Made by a program: the position numbers and the translations under genes
Part shown: positions 46,009 to 58,164 of the stretch, one piece after another
How positions within the stretch are numbered: the stretch's first letter is position 1
Layout of the letters: every line of letters begins with the position of its first letter
Assembly (NCBI GenBank): GCA_039621445.1
Contig: CP154956.1
Location: 27,038,667 to 27,102,666 of the forward strand
Direction of reading: 5' to 3'
DNA length: 64,000 nucleotides
Source: Euglena gracilis
Taxonomy: Eukaryota; Euglenida; Euglenophyceae; Euglenales
The notes under the pieces: model-generated
Database searches by the model: none
The model's input: only the letters and a program-made list of their open reading frames with translations
What the model was told of the DNA's origin: nothing

Positions 46009-46506
46009 TTAGACCTCACGGAAGACGACCCGCTTTACACAAAAAACAACTCCCTCGATCGTTGTTTTGCGGAATGCCCGAGCAACGGCATTCACGTATG
46101 TATGAAACGAGGTTGCCAAACGATTCCCTGAAACGAACATAGTTCCCGACTGCTGCTCACGTTGAGCCACACATTGTTCAATGACGCTCGCCTCATCGAA
46201 CAACAGGCTGGGTTCCAGCTCCCATCCCGTCCAGGCAACAAAGAAAGCATCCAGCTCAGGATAAGAGGCTTGCCAATGTTGACACAGTTTGGCGAACTCC
46301 AAACAGTTGGCAACAGCAGCAAGCTCTGCACCTACGGAGCCGGACTTTTTCTTTGTGTTGCCCTGTGCCAGCAAGGTGCCATGAAGGGGGTCAACCTTCG
46401 GCTTCTTGGCATCTTGCTGGTATACCGCGAGAGCAGCCAGGAACAGTTCTGTCCTAGGGGGAGGTGGCAAAAGACCATTCACAAAGTTTGCCGTGCGTTT
46501 AGCCAT
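46009..46506 (-). CDS. Protein-family-A copy A2 (unknown function, 165 aa)
   Basis: ATG to stop, fully open: MAKRTANFVNGLLPPPPRTE, DPLHGTLLAQGNTKKKSGS, LCQHWQASYPELDAFFVAWT, then VNAVARAFRKTTIEGVV. It aligns with copy A3 (55008-59052) through PPPPxTEL, KKKSGS, QASYPELDxFFVAWTGWELE and VNAVARAFRK. Its last bases (TTTTTTGTGTAAAGCG...) align out of frame with the A3 zinc-finger end, so A2 looks like a deletion derivative that lost the finger. 32-bp tandem repeats and a TTATTGTCC module abut its 5' side. No known domain in the N-terminal part. Confidence 0.5.
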   Translation of the reverse strand: MAKRTANFVNGLLPPPPRTELFLAALAVYQQDAKKPKVDPLHGTLLAQGNTKKKSGSVGAELAAVANCLEFAKLCQHWQASYPELDAFFVAWTGWELEPSLLFDEASVIEQCVAQREQQSGTMFVSGNRLATSFHTYVNAVARAFRKTTIEGVVFCVKRVVFREV

Positions 46507-46529
46507 AGTGGGAGGGCTGCGGGAAAAGG

Positions 46530-46870
46530 GGGGGGGGTGACACGTTTTCCATTAGGGCATTTGTGGCAATGACACGTTTTCCATTACCCCCCCCCCCCCC
46601 CCTTATTGTCCCCCCCCCCCTTATTGTCCCTCGGCCCCGGCCGACGGGGGATTTTTTGGCCCGGCCAATGAAATTCCTTTGGTACCCCCTTGTTGTCCCC
46701 CCCCCCTTATTGTCTGGTCGGGCCTCCCGGGGAGAGGTCGGTGGGACAATAAGGGGGGGGGGGTGGTAAGGCATCTGTGGTCAGGCACGTTTTCCATTAA
46801 GGCATCTGTGGCAATGACACGTTTTCCATTAAGGCATCTGTGGTCAGGCACGTTTTCCATTAGGGCGCTG
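46530..46870. repeat. 32-bp units and a TTATTGTCC module
   Basis: ACGTTTTCCATTAGGGCATT (46542) and related units bracket a TTATTGTCC/C-run module (46585-46765) with the GGCCCCGGCCGACGGGG core, as at 39.3-40.0 kb. Confidence 0.75.
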
Positions 46871-47199
46871 TTTTTTGGGTCCGAATTTCACAATTTTGCG
46901 TTTTTGACCCCTTGCGTGATTCATGACCACGGATTTCAGGGCAGGCATTTGGCGGGCTCTGAACACGTTTTTAAAACAAAAACTGACATTTTTCAGTCTG
47001 TACACATTTGTATCATTTCACCATTTTAGAATCGAAAAGGAATGCTGGAGGCATTGGTCCGCACCATGGGTGGTTTTGTGTGCCTTTGACATTTACATGA
47101 ATCATACACAGTGTTTTAAAAGGGAAACCCCGCCTGGACCCATCACCCCCCCCCCCCTCACAAGTTAGTCCCTCCTCCCAACCTACCCCTCACCCCTCA

Positions 47200-48370
47200 C
47201 AACCCCCCCCCCCCTCAAATGGCCACTGGACATTGCCATGGGGAGGGAGGGCTTTGGCCTGTGGCGCCAAAAAAGAAAATGGACAGGGGGCCACGCCCCC
47301 GGGCGGCCCCGTGGCCAATGTGCTGGCGTGGCCCGGACAGGGGGGGGGGTAGGCAGCCCCACAAAACACTTGTGGCGACCCTCTTCCCACTGTTCTGGGG
47401 GCCCCCCCCCCCCTTTCGGGGGGGCCCCTCCTGAACCGTTTTCAGGCTGAAATCTGGGCTCCACAATTTGTGTAGAAAGATGGTCATTTCTCGGGCTAGG
47501 CAGGGAGTTGCGGGGAAATTAAACACTGTTGGACAGTGCATTTTCAGGGCTTCAATTTAGGCATCCGGACATTTCCTTTGATTTCCCTACCATTCTTCAC
47601 AAATTCAGAAAATTGATCTTTTGACCCAAAAAAAACGGCCGAAATTTTCGGCGACCAAAAACTGGAGGTAGGAGGGGGTCCCCCCCCGTTTCGGAAGGGG
47701 GGTTCCCCACCCCCCCTCCTCCGAGATTCCCATACAAGCCTGCTGCCTGGGCAGGCACTCCAAGTCAGTCCACGATGTGCAGGGTGGCGTACACGTGGAC
47801 GTGCACGGTTTTATGACAGTGTACAGGTGGACGTCCAAAAAAGACAAATTTGGTAAAATGGGCCCATTTGCCTCCGAAATGGCCCAATTTACCCTCACCC
47901 CCCTCAAAGTGCCCCCCCCCCCAGAGTAGCCAAAAATTTCTTGCAAATCTGGTTTCCCGGTTGTTAAACAAAAAACAGCCAGGTCGGTACCCCCCGTCCT
48001 CAAAACTCCTCGGCACAGCAAACCAAGGACAACCCTCACCCCCCCCCCTCCAAGTGGCCACCTGGAAAGGCCACTGACAAAATGGCCACTCTCGGGGAGG
48101 GGGGGGGGATTTTTTGGGCTTTGGCGCCTTTGGCGCCAAAAGAAAGTGGCCACTTTGAGGGGGCCCAAGCACAGACCCCGGCGCCTTTGGCGCCGGGGAG
48201 CCAAAAATGGGCTTTCAAAAGGAATGTGCCTGGGCGCAGGCCGAAATCCGACCCGGGGGGGGGGTAGTGCCTGCCTGGGCAGGAACCCCAAGGCACTCCG
48301 GACCCCCTCTTCCCCCACTTCTGGTCACATGCCCCCCCCCCCCTAGGGGGGGTTGGATGACACAGCATCA
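47200..48370. repeat. Mosaic of run modules; GGCCACTTT family at 47885-48165
   Basis: It includes GGCGCCTTTGGCGCC hairpins at 48122-48137 and 48180-48195, CTCAAAGTGCCCCC and GTGGCCACTTTGAGGGG words, and a degenerate half of the 24.3-kb palindrome at 47410-47475. No gene supported. Confidence 0.55.
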
Positions 48371-48663
48371 GCATCCATATCGAGAGCTGTGTCCCAGACG
48401 CCGGTTAAGCTGGTGCCTGGGACGCCGGTTTGGGCGGACACAGTTTTTGAAACCGTTTCTGTACACAAACTGTGGCCAAGCCCGGATATCAGCGTGAAAC
48501 CGGGTTCAGCAGGGGGGCCACCCACGGGGCCCTTCGGCGGCCCCGTAGTTGAACCTGCTTTCAGGCTGAAAGCTGGGCTCGGGCACGATTTTGTTATAAA
48601 AACCGTTTTCAGAGCCCGCCAAATGCCTTCCCTGAAATTCGTGGTCATGACTCTACTACAAAA

Positions 48664-48784
48664 AAGAGGTGGCGGACGCCGGTTCTGTCCAAAGCCCGGC
48701 GTTCCGGACGCCGGTTCCGTCCGAAGGACGGAACCGGCGTCCGGAACGCCGGGCTTTGGACAGAACCGGCGTCCGCCACCTCTT
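48664..48784. repeat. 121-bp perfect palindrome (59-bp arms, 3-nt loop)
   Basis: The left arm begins AAGAGGTGGCGGACGCCGGT and ends GGTTCCGTCC; the loop is GAA; the right arm is its exact inverse. The arm is made of GACGCCGGTTCTGTCC/GGACGCCGG words. Confidence 0.95.
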
Positions 48785-49299
48785 GTTTAAGCCGGCGTTT
48801 TAGAGACGCCGGGCTCAGGACAGAACCGGCGTCCCCAACCTTCGGCCAAAGGACACTCCCAGGACCAATCTCCGACCACTGATCTGCAATGTCACACCCC
48901 TTTGCACTTCACCAAATTCCGGCGATCGCGAGGGTATTTCTGGCTGTGTCAATCGTCCAGGTATAAAATCACCCCTCGATCGAAAGCTCTTTCCATCAGA
49001 CGACTGGCGATCACCACCAAATTCAGCCACGTCGCCTGGAGCTCTTATTTTCAGTCGGTGGGGAATCCTAATTTCACAAGTCTGGTGCCCCCCCAAGGCC
49101 CTCAGGTCGTTGATTCGAAGAGGAAAAACGTTTCTGTAGGGTTTATTCAGCATCTTAAACCAAAAGTCACTGAAGATTGCTACAAGTTTCGACTCAGATT
49201 CTGGCCGATCTGACCATCGCGAGCGTATCTCGGGCTGCGTGCAACGTTAGGGTACCAAGTTACCCCTCGATCGAAAGCTCTTTTCAACAGACGACCAGC

Positions 49300-51143
49300 G
49301 TGCGGATTCCTGTGGGTGCTCATCCTGGGGGTGATGCCGACCTGGTCGGCCCGACCTGTGGTCGGCCCGACCCCTGTTGGTGGGATACCGACCTCTGGGG
49401 GTGATGCCGACCTGGTCGGCCCGACCCCCAGAAATCCGCATTACCCCCCCCACCTTTTGGAAATTTAAGCCCCCCCCCCCTTCGTTTGAATAGGTCAATT
49501 GTTAAGTAAGGTAAAAATTTAATTAAAAAAATTTAATAACATGACCCCCCACCCTATATGGCACCCCCTCGGGAGTGTTTTGACCCCCCTGGCGACTATT
49601 AGGGGGGGGGGTGACAATTAGGGGGGGTTACTCAATTTACCCCACATTTCCATGGGTCCATGGGTAACCCCCCCTAATTGTCGCCCCCCCAAGGGGGGGG
49701 CGACTATTAGGGGGGGGTGACAAATAGGGGGGGGGTCACATTAAACCCCTTTTATCTGCCAACCCCTTCTCGGGTGCAAGTCGACCAAACCCTATCCCTT
49801 TCATTAACAAAATCAACCCCTTTTATCTGCCAACCCCTTTTATCTGCCACCCCTTTTCGGGTGCAAGTCGACCTAACCCTATCCCTTTCATTAACAAAAT
49901 CAACCCCTTTTATCTGCCAACCCCTTTTATCTGCCAACCCCTTTTCGGGTGCAAGTCGACCTAACCCTATCCCTTTCATTAACAAAATAAACCCCTTTTA
50001 TCTGCCACCCCCTTTTCGGGTGCAAGTCGACCTAACCCTATCCCTTTCATTAACAAAATCAACCCCTTTTATCTGCCAACCCCTTTTATCTGCCAACCCC
50101 TTTTCGGGTGCAAGTCGACCTAACCCTATCCCTTTCATTAACAAAATAAACCCCTTTTATCTGCCAACCCCTTTTATCTGCCAACCCCTTTTCGGGTGCA
50201 AGTCGACCTAACCCTATCCCTTTCATTAACAAAATCAACCCCTTTTATCTGCCAACCCCTTTTATCTGCCAACCCCTTTTCGGGTGCAAGTCGACCAAAC
50301 CCTATCCCTTTCATTAACAAAATAAACCCCTTTAACCGCCAACCCCTTTTATCTTCCAACCCCTTCTCGGGTGCAAGTCGACCTAACCCTATCCCTTTCA
50401 TTAACACAATAACCCCTTTTATCTGCCAACCCCTTTTATCTGCCAACCCCTTTTCGGGTGCAAGTCGACCTAACCCTATCCCTTTCATTAACAAAATAAA
50501 CCCCTTTTATCTGCCAACCCCTTTTCGGGTGCAAGTCGACCTAACCCTATCCCTTTCATTAACAAAATAAAACCCCTTTTATCTGCCAACCCCTTTTCGG
50601 GTGCAAGTCGACCTAACCCTATCCCTTTCATTAACAAAATAAACCCCTTTTATCTGCCAACCCCTTTTCGGGTGCAAGTCGACCTAACCCTATCCCTTTC
50701 ATTAACAAAATAAACCCCTTTTTTTTGCCAACCCCTTTTCGGGTGCAAGTCGACCTAACCCTATCCCTTTCATTAACAAAATAAACCCCTTTTATCTGCC
50801 AACCCCTTCTCGGGTGCAAGTCGACCTAACCCTATCCCTTTCATTAACAAAATAACCCCTTTTATCTGCCAACCCCTTTTATCTGCCAACCCCTTTTCGG
50901 GTGCAAGTCGACCTAACCCTATCCCTTTCATTAACAAAATAAACCCCTTTTATCTGATCTGCCAACCCCTTTTCGGGTGCAAGTCGACCTAACCCTATCC
51001 CTTTCATTAACAAAATAAACCCCTTTTATCTGCCAACCCCTTTTCGGGTGCAAGTCGACCTAACCCTATCCCTTTCATTAACAAAATAAACCCTTTTAAC
51101 TTGCCAACCTTTTATAACCATACCCCCTTTTTTTTTTTTTTTT

Positions 51144-51181
<38 letters not shown>

Positions 51182-54100
51182 CTTTTTTTTTTTTTTCGGT
51201 CCAAGTCGACCTAACCCTATCCCTTTCATTAACAAAATAAACCCCTTTTATCTGCCAACCCCTTTTCGGGTGCAAGTCGACCTAACCCTATCCCTTTCAT
51301 TAACAAAATAAACCCCTTTTATCTGCCAACCCCTTCTCGGGTGCAAGTCGACCTAACCCTATCCCTTTCATTAACAAAATAAACCCCTTTTATCTGCCAA
51401 CCCCTTTTCGGGTGCAAGTCGACCTAACCCTATCCCTTTCATTAACAAAATAAACCCCTTTTATCTGCCAACCCCTTTTCGGGTGCAAGTCGACCTAACC
51501 CTATCCCTTTCATTAACAAAATCAACCCCTTTTATCTGCCAACCCCTTTTATCTGCCAACCCCTTTTCGGGTGCAAGTCGACCTAACCCTATCCCTTTCA
51601 TTAACAAAATAAACCCCTTTTATCTGCCAACCCCTTCTCGGGTGCAAGTCGACCAAACCCTATCCCTTTCATTAACAAAATCAACCCCTTTTATCTGCCA
51701 ACCCCTTTTATCTGCCAACCCCTTCTCGGGTGCAAGTCGACCTAACCCTATCCCTTTCATTAACAAAATCAACCCCTTTTATCTGCCAACCCCTTTTATC
51801 TGCCAACCCCTTCTCGGGTGCAAGTCGACCTAACCCTATCCCTTTCATTAACAAAATCAACCCCTTTTATCTGCCAACCCCTTTTATCTGCCAACCCCTT
51901 CTCGGGTGCAAGTCGACCTAACCCTATCCCTTTCATTAACATAATCATCTCCTTTTATCTGCCAACCCCTTTTATCTGCCAACCCCTTTTCGGGTGCAAG
52001 TCGACCTAACCCTATCCCTTTCATTAACAAAATAAACCCCTTTTATCTGCCAACCCCTTTTCGGGTGCAAGTCGACCTAACCCTATCCCTTTCATTAACA
52101 AAATAAACCCCTTTTATCTGCCAACCCCTTTTCGGGTGCAAGTCGACCTAACCCTATCCCTTTCATTAACAAAATAAACCCCTTTTATCTGCCAACCCCT
52201 TTTCGGGTGCAAGTCGACCTAACCCTATCCCTTTCATTAACAAAATAAACCCCTTTTATCTGCCAACCCCTTTTCGGGTGCAAGTCGACCTAACCCTATC
52301 CCTTTCATTAACAAAATAAACCCCTTTTATCTGCCAACCCCTTTTATCTGCCAACCCCTTTCGGGTGCAAGTCGACCTAACCCTATCCCTTTCATTAACA
52401 AAATAAACCCCTTTTATCTGCCAACCCCTTCTCGGGTGCAAGTCGACCTAACCCTATCCCTTTCATTAACAAAATAAACCCCTTTTATCTGCCAACCCCT
52501 TTTATCTGCCAACCCCTTCTCGGGTGCAAGTCGAACTAACCCTATCCCTTCATTAACAAAATAAGCCCCTTTCATCCGCCAACCCCTTTTATCTACCAAC
52601 CCCTTTTCGGGTGCAAGTCGACCTAACCCTATCCCTTTCATTAACAAAATAAACCCCTTTTATCTGCCTACCCCTTTTATCTGCCAACCCCTTTTCGGGT
52701 GCAAGTCGACCTAACCCTATCCCTTTCATTAACAAAATAAACCCCTTTTATCTGCCAACCCCTTTTCGGGTGCAAGTCGACCTAACCCTATCCCTTTCAT
52801 TAACAAAATAAACCCCTTTTATCTGCCAACCCCTTCTCGGGTGCAAGTCGACCTAACCCTATCCCTTTCATTAACAAAATAAACCCCTTTTATCTGCCAA
52901 CCCCTTCTCGGGTGCAAGTCGACCTAACCCTATCCCTTTCATTAACAAAATAAACCCCTTTTATCTGCCAACCCCTTCTCGGGTGCAAGTCGACCTAACC
53001 CTATCCCTTTCATTAACAAAAGAAACCCCTTTTATCTGCCAACCCCCTTTTGGCTTCAAGTCGACCTAACCCTATCCCTTTCATTAACAAAATAAACCCC
53101 TTTTATCTGCCAACCCCTTTTATCTGCCTAACCCTATCCCTTTCATTAACAAAATAAACCCCTTTTATCTGCCAACCCCTTTTCGGGTGCAAGTCGACCT
53201 AACCCTATCCCTTTCATTAACAAAATAAACCCCTTTTATCTGCCAACCCCCTCTACGGCGCAAGTCGACCTAACCCTATCCCTTTCATTAACAAAATAAC
53301 CCCTTTTTAGCTGCAAGTCGCCCTAAGCCTATACCTGTCATTAACAATATAAATCCCTTTTATCAGCCAACCCCTTTCGGGTGCAAGTCGACCTAACCCT
53401 ATCCCTTTCATTAACAAAATAAACCCCTTTTATCTGCCAACCCCTTCTCGGGTGCAAGTCGACCTAACCCTATCCCTTTCATTAACAAAATAAACCCCTT
53501 TTATCTGCCAACCCCTTTTATCTGCCAACCCCTTTTCGGGTGCAAGTCGACCTAACCCTATCCCTTTCATTAACAAAATAAACCCCTTTTATCTGCCAAC
53601 CCCTTCTCGGGTGCAAGTCGACCTAACCCTATCCCTTTCATTAACAAAATAAACCCCTTTTATCTGCCAACCCCTTTTATCTTCCAACCCCTTTTTCGGG
53701 TGAAAGTCGACCCAACCCTATCCCTTTCATTAACAAAATAAACCCCTTTTATCTGCCAACCCCTTTTATCTGCCAACCCCTTTTCGGGTGCAAGTCGACC
53801 TAACCCTATCCCTTTCATTAACAAAATAAACCCCTTTTATCTGCCAACCCCTTTTCGGGTGCAAGTCGACCTAACCCTATCCCTTTCATTAACAAAATAA
53901 ACCCCTTTTATCTGCCAACCCCTTTTTCGGGTGCAAATCGACCTAACCCTATCACCTTCATCAACACCATATCCCCATTTTATCTGCCAACCCCTTCTCG
54001 GGTGCAAGTCGACCTAACCCTATCCCTTTCATTAACAAAATAAACCCCTTTTATCTGCCAACCCCTTTTATCTGCCAACCCCTTTTCGGGTGCAAGTCGA

Positions 54101-54540
54101 CCTAACCCTATCCCTTTCATTAACAAAATAAACCCCTTTTATCTGCCAACCCCTTTTCGGGTGCAAGTCGACCTAACCCTATCCCTTTCATTAACAAAAT
54201 AAACCCCTTTTATCTGCCAACCCCTTTTATCTGCCAACCCCTTTTCGGGTGCAAGTCGACCTAACCCTATCCCTTTCATTAACGAAATAAACCCCTTTTA
54301 TCTGCCAACCCCTTTTCGGGTGCATGTTGATCTCGTCTTTTGGAAACCCGGGGGGGGGGGGGCTTAAATTTCCAAAGAGGGGGGGGGGTAATGCAGATTT
54401 CTGGGGGTGATACCGACCTGGTCGGTATCACCCCCAGGGGTAGTTATCGACCTGGTCGGCCCGACCATGGTCGGGCCGACCAGGTGGTCGGGCCGACCAG
54501 GTCGGCATCACCCCCAGGATGAGCACCCACAGGAATCCGC
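49300..54540. mobile_element. Long-TIR DNA element 1, expanded by internal satellite (5.2 kb)
   Basis: The left end (49300-49515) GTGCGGATTCCTGTGGGTGC ... CCGACCTGGTCGGCCCGACC ... TTTGGAAATTTAAG is matched inverted at the right end (54330-54540), ending GCACCCACAGGAATCCGC. Element 2 at 56921-58869 has the same ends. Between the ends lie a TAATTGTC/CTATTAG C-run module (49540-49740) and a satellite (49745-54330). Its flanks are R1-type sequence. Confidence 0.8.
49745..54330 (+). repeat. 71/88-bp satellite array, about 60 units
   Basis: Unit: GGGTGCAAGTCGACCTAACC + CTATCCCTTTCATTAACAAA + ATAAACCCCTTTTATCTGCC + AACCCCTTTTC (71 bp). An 88-bp form has an extra 17-bp AACCCCTTTTATCTGCC, itself a partial duplication. 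Units are nearly identical. A 72-nt T-rich run (51124-51196) interrupts the array. Open frames along it are repeat artefacts. Confidence 0.97.
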
Positions 54541-54739
54541 CCGGGGCCGTGCTCATCAGATCTTTCCACGCTGCACGGTACTCTATTTCCAAATCTGGGC
54601 CAATTTTCACCAAATTTGGATATCCACCCTAGTGGTCCCCAGATGGCAAAATTCATTGTCCTTGATGGTTGAAACACTCATACCAGCACCTTAGGGCCAC
54701 TTTTGGGCACTTTTGGTGACATTTTTAGGAATGAAAATC

Positions 54740-54870
54740 GGACGCCGGGCTTTGGACAAAGCCGGCGTTCCTAACGCCGGGCTTTAGGACAGAACCGGCG
54801 TCCGGAAGCCCGTGGGGGGGGACGCCGGTTCTGTCCTGAGCCCGGCGTCTCAAACGCCGGCTTACACATT
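54740..54870. repeat. GACGCCGGTTCTGTCC inverted repeat
   Basis: GGACGCCGGGCTTTGGACA and its inverses repeat over about 120 bp, related to the perfect palindrome at 48664-48784. Confidence 0.75.
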
Positions 54871-55393
54871 TGGAGCGTCAAAATTTGCCAAAAAATGGTG
54901 CCTGCCCTGAAATCCGTGGTCAGAAACGCCCTGAAATCTGTGTTCAGAAATGGATGTTTGCCCTGAAATCTGTGGTCACCCCTTTGACCTTCATTCCACA
55001 GTTCCTCATGACGAAACGCGCGGTGAACCTTGTGGATGGCTTGGTACCACCTCCCCCTAAAACAGAACTGTCCCTTGCTGTGTTGGCAGTGTACCAACAA
55101 ACTGCCAACCGAAACCGAAGGTTGACCCCCTTCATGGCGGCTTGTTGGTGCAAGTCAGCAAGAAGAAAAAATCTGGTTCCAAGGGTACCGAGCTTGTTGT
55201 TGCCAAATGTTTGGAGTTCTCCAAACTTTGTGAACACCTTCAAGCCTCTTATCCAGAGCTGGATGATTTCTTTGTTGCCTGGACGGGGTGGGAATTGGAA
55301 CCCAGCCAGGGGTGTAGAAGTAATTTTTTCTCGGGGGGGGGGGGCGAGATCCTTAACAAGGCCGCTTTTTTTTATAAAAAGATGGCGGGGGGT

Positions 55394-56684
55394 AGATCTG
55401 GCCTGGGGGGGGGGTTGTGGGCCGACGCTAGGGTCGGCCCAATACGACCCTAGGGTCGCTAGGGTCGCTAAAGTCGCTCTAGGGTCGGCCCACCCCACGA
55501 CCTCGCCCCCTCTTTCATTTTTTTTGATGATTCAGGCCTTCAAATACAAAGAAAACAAAAGGAGGGAACACTAAAATTGATTATTTATGCTGAAATACAC
55601 CCCATAATACCCCCCCCCATTATGTACCTCCCCCCGGGAGGCCGAAATTGGGGGGGGAGGTACATAATAGGGGGGAGGTACACAATGGGGGGGGGGGTAC
55701 CCAGGTCCCATTCCCAGACCCGAGAACAGCCCAAAGGGGGTCATTTTTGGCAACTTTTTGGATGTTTGCAATAAATGGTCAATTTTCAGCACATTTGCCA
55801 AATATCACTTTTTGAAAACGTCCCAAAAACGTCGATTTTTGAGCATTTTTTTTGGGGGAAATTCTTTAGAAAAAGTGTTATGACAGTGAGCTACCATCCC
55901 CCCCCCATTATGTACCTCCCCCCAGGGGGTACATAATGGGGGGGGGATGGTAACTTGGTGACATGAGGGATTTTGTGATTTTGGGCCCCTTGAACAGTTG
56001 AGCAACAAAAGGGGTTTGCCCCCCCCCCAAAACGATTTGGAAACACAAGGGATTTGCCCCCCAAAACGACTTGGAAACACAAGGGATTTTGTTATTTTGG
56101 GGCCCTCGGACAGTTGAGCAACAAAAGGGATTTGGCCCCCGAAATGACCTGTAAACACAAGGGATTTGCCCCCCAAAACAACTTGGAAACAAAAACGATT
56201 TGGCCCCCCAAAACGACTTGGAGACAAAAGGGATTTGCCCCCCCGAAACGACTTGGAAACACATGGGATTTTGTTGTTTTGGGGCTCTCCAACAATTGAG
56301 CAACAAAATGCCCGCAAAACAGGTTTGAAGCACAAGGCTATTGACCCCAAAATCTCAAAAACCCTCATGTTACCGAGTGACTTTGGGGTGTATTTAAGCA
56401 AAAGAAACCAATATTAGTATTCCCTGCTTTTGGTTTCTTACTATTTGAAGGCCTGAAACATCAAAAAAATTCAAAAATTTTTTGGTAGGGGGGGCGAGGT
56501 CGTGGGGTGGGCCGACCCTGGGGTCGACCCTAGCGTCGGCCCACGACCCTAGGACGGACGACCCTAGGGTCGGCCCACCCCACGTCCTGGGGGGGGGGTC
56601 GACTTTAGCGACCCTAGCGACCCTAGGGTGGTATTGGGCCGACCCTAGGGTTGGCCCACAACCCCCCCCCCCCAGGCCAGATCC
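55394..56684. mobile_element. TIR element inside copy A3
   Basis: Inverted ends of about 270 bp: GATCTGGCCTGGGG, GTTGTGGGCCGAC, repeated CCTAGGGTCG words, CACCCCACGACCTCG, then TTTGATG(A)TTCAGGCCTTCAAA at 55530-55550 and inverted at 56440-56462. The interior has TTATGTACCTCC/C-run modules (55605-55695, 55895-55950) and a tandem repeat (55980-56300). Confidence 0.75.
55980..56300 (+). repeat. Tandem repeat, about 33-bp unit
   Basis: About nine copies of AAACGACTTGGAAACAC + AAGGGATTTGCCCCCC, some with GCCCTCGGACAGTTGAGCAA inserted. Confidence 0.8.
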
Positions 56685-57389
56685 GGGAGCCAAAGATGGC
56701 ATTGAATGTGACAGAAAATGTGGCAATTTTCGACACGTCGTGGTACAAATCAACACAATTTGGAAGCTTTCAAGCCGCCCAATGGGTGGCAAGAGGTGAA
56801 TGCCGTCGCTCGGGCATTCCGCAAAGCTACTACTGAGGGTGTTGTTATGCCTTCTTCTGAGCGCTAATTCCCCTGCTTCAACGAACTGTTTTCGCGTCAC
56901 CTCTCTGTGTCCCGACTGCCGGCTCCGTGCGGATTCCTGTGGGTGCTCATCCTGGGGGTGATGCCGACCTGGTCGGCCCGACCTGTGGTCGGCCCGACCC
57001 CTGTTGGTGGGATACCGACCTCTGGGGGTGATGCCGACCTGGTCGGCCCGACCCCCAGAAATCCGCATTCCCCCCCCCCCCATTTTGAAATTTAAGCCCC
57101 CCCCCCTTCGTTTCCACAGGTCAATTGTTAAGTAAGGTAAAATCTTCCCTACTTCCCCCACTCAGAAACGGACCTCTGGTGGAATGGAACTGGACTGTGA
57201 ATGGGGGGAAGGCGCAAGCACAGCTGTGACATAGGCTCGCGGCAGGTTTCGGTTGGGTTTTCGGCTGGGCAGTGCGTCGTGGGTAGACACACTGGGGAGA
57301 CTGGTGGGGCAGTCTGGGCAGATGAATCAAAAGCTTTTGCAAATGGATGGCGGACTGAAATCATTGGTGTGAATAAACAGACAGGAAAT

Positions 57390-58040
57390 ACAGCGCCCCA
57401 GACACTTATTTAAAGCATGAAAAATCCCTCAAAGCACTTGAACGCTTACGTCCAGAAGAAATGCTACCGTGTTGGTTACAAGAAAACCAGGTGCGTTGAA
57501 TTCGTTTTTTTTCCAAAAGGATGCTCCTGAAAGGGTTTGCTAAAAGGATGTAAAAAATGGGATGGCGGTCAGCCACCACCCACGCAACGTTTGCTGGCCC
57601 GGCAAGACCGCGGCAGCCAGGGGGGAGTGGAGGACTCCTCATCTGAGGAGTCCGGGAGGGGAGTGTACGGACAGTAAAATGGGGAGCGCGGCTGTGCCAA
57701 CTGCGTTCCCAGCGAATCAGAGGACGAAACCGAGGACCCACGGGGCAAACCAGGCAAGCCAGGCAAACCGGGCAAGCCAGGCAAACCCGGTAGTTCCGGT
57801 TGGTCAGATTGGAGGACATCATCCAGAGGTTGTACATCCGTAAAATCCCCAAAACCAAAAGGGTACAATAAATCTGGTGATACGCAGTCCCCAAGTGACT
57901 CTGATTTTGCTGGCGACGGAGGGCTTTTCACGACCTGCGTGAAAATGAAATACCCCACTTCACGCAATAAATGCGCACACCTTTTTAACCCCTCCCAAAG
58001 CTCGTCTCTTCAATTTGCTTCTGGGCAAATGCTTTGACGG
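57390..58040 (+). pseudogene. Coding-like segment inside element 2
   Basis: A plus frame at 57380-57490 reads YLKHEKSLKALERLRPEEML then PCWLQENQ before a GTGCGT. A second frame (57540-58040, one TAA at about 57675) reads VEDSSSEESGRGVYG, CVPSESEDETEDPRGKPGKP and a GKP repeat from a 12-bp tandem. The minus strand of 57569-57967 is also open (VLQSDQPELPGLPG). It could be a decayed transposase or a captured gene. No family recognised. Confidence 0.3.
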
Positions 58041-58164
58041 GGCCGGGCCGTTTGGAGAAGTAGGGACCTCCCCCCCTTGCGCAATTGTCTGGGGCCTTCC
58101 CAACGATTGCATTGGGACAGGGTAATGTTGAAATTGCGCAGTTCGCGCAGTGACATTGTGACAT

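Noticed and set aside
49717-52647. Repetitive proteins of 60-164 aa (e.g. SRPNPIPFINKINPFYLP repeats)
   Set aside because: They are open only because 71- and 88-bp units chain without stops in one frame; both strands give such frames.
49745-54330. Telomere or centromere from the TAACCCTA words in the satellite
   Set aside because: The word occurs once per 71-bp unit only, and the array is bounded by transposon TIRs; no terminal simple repeat is present.
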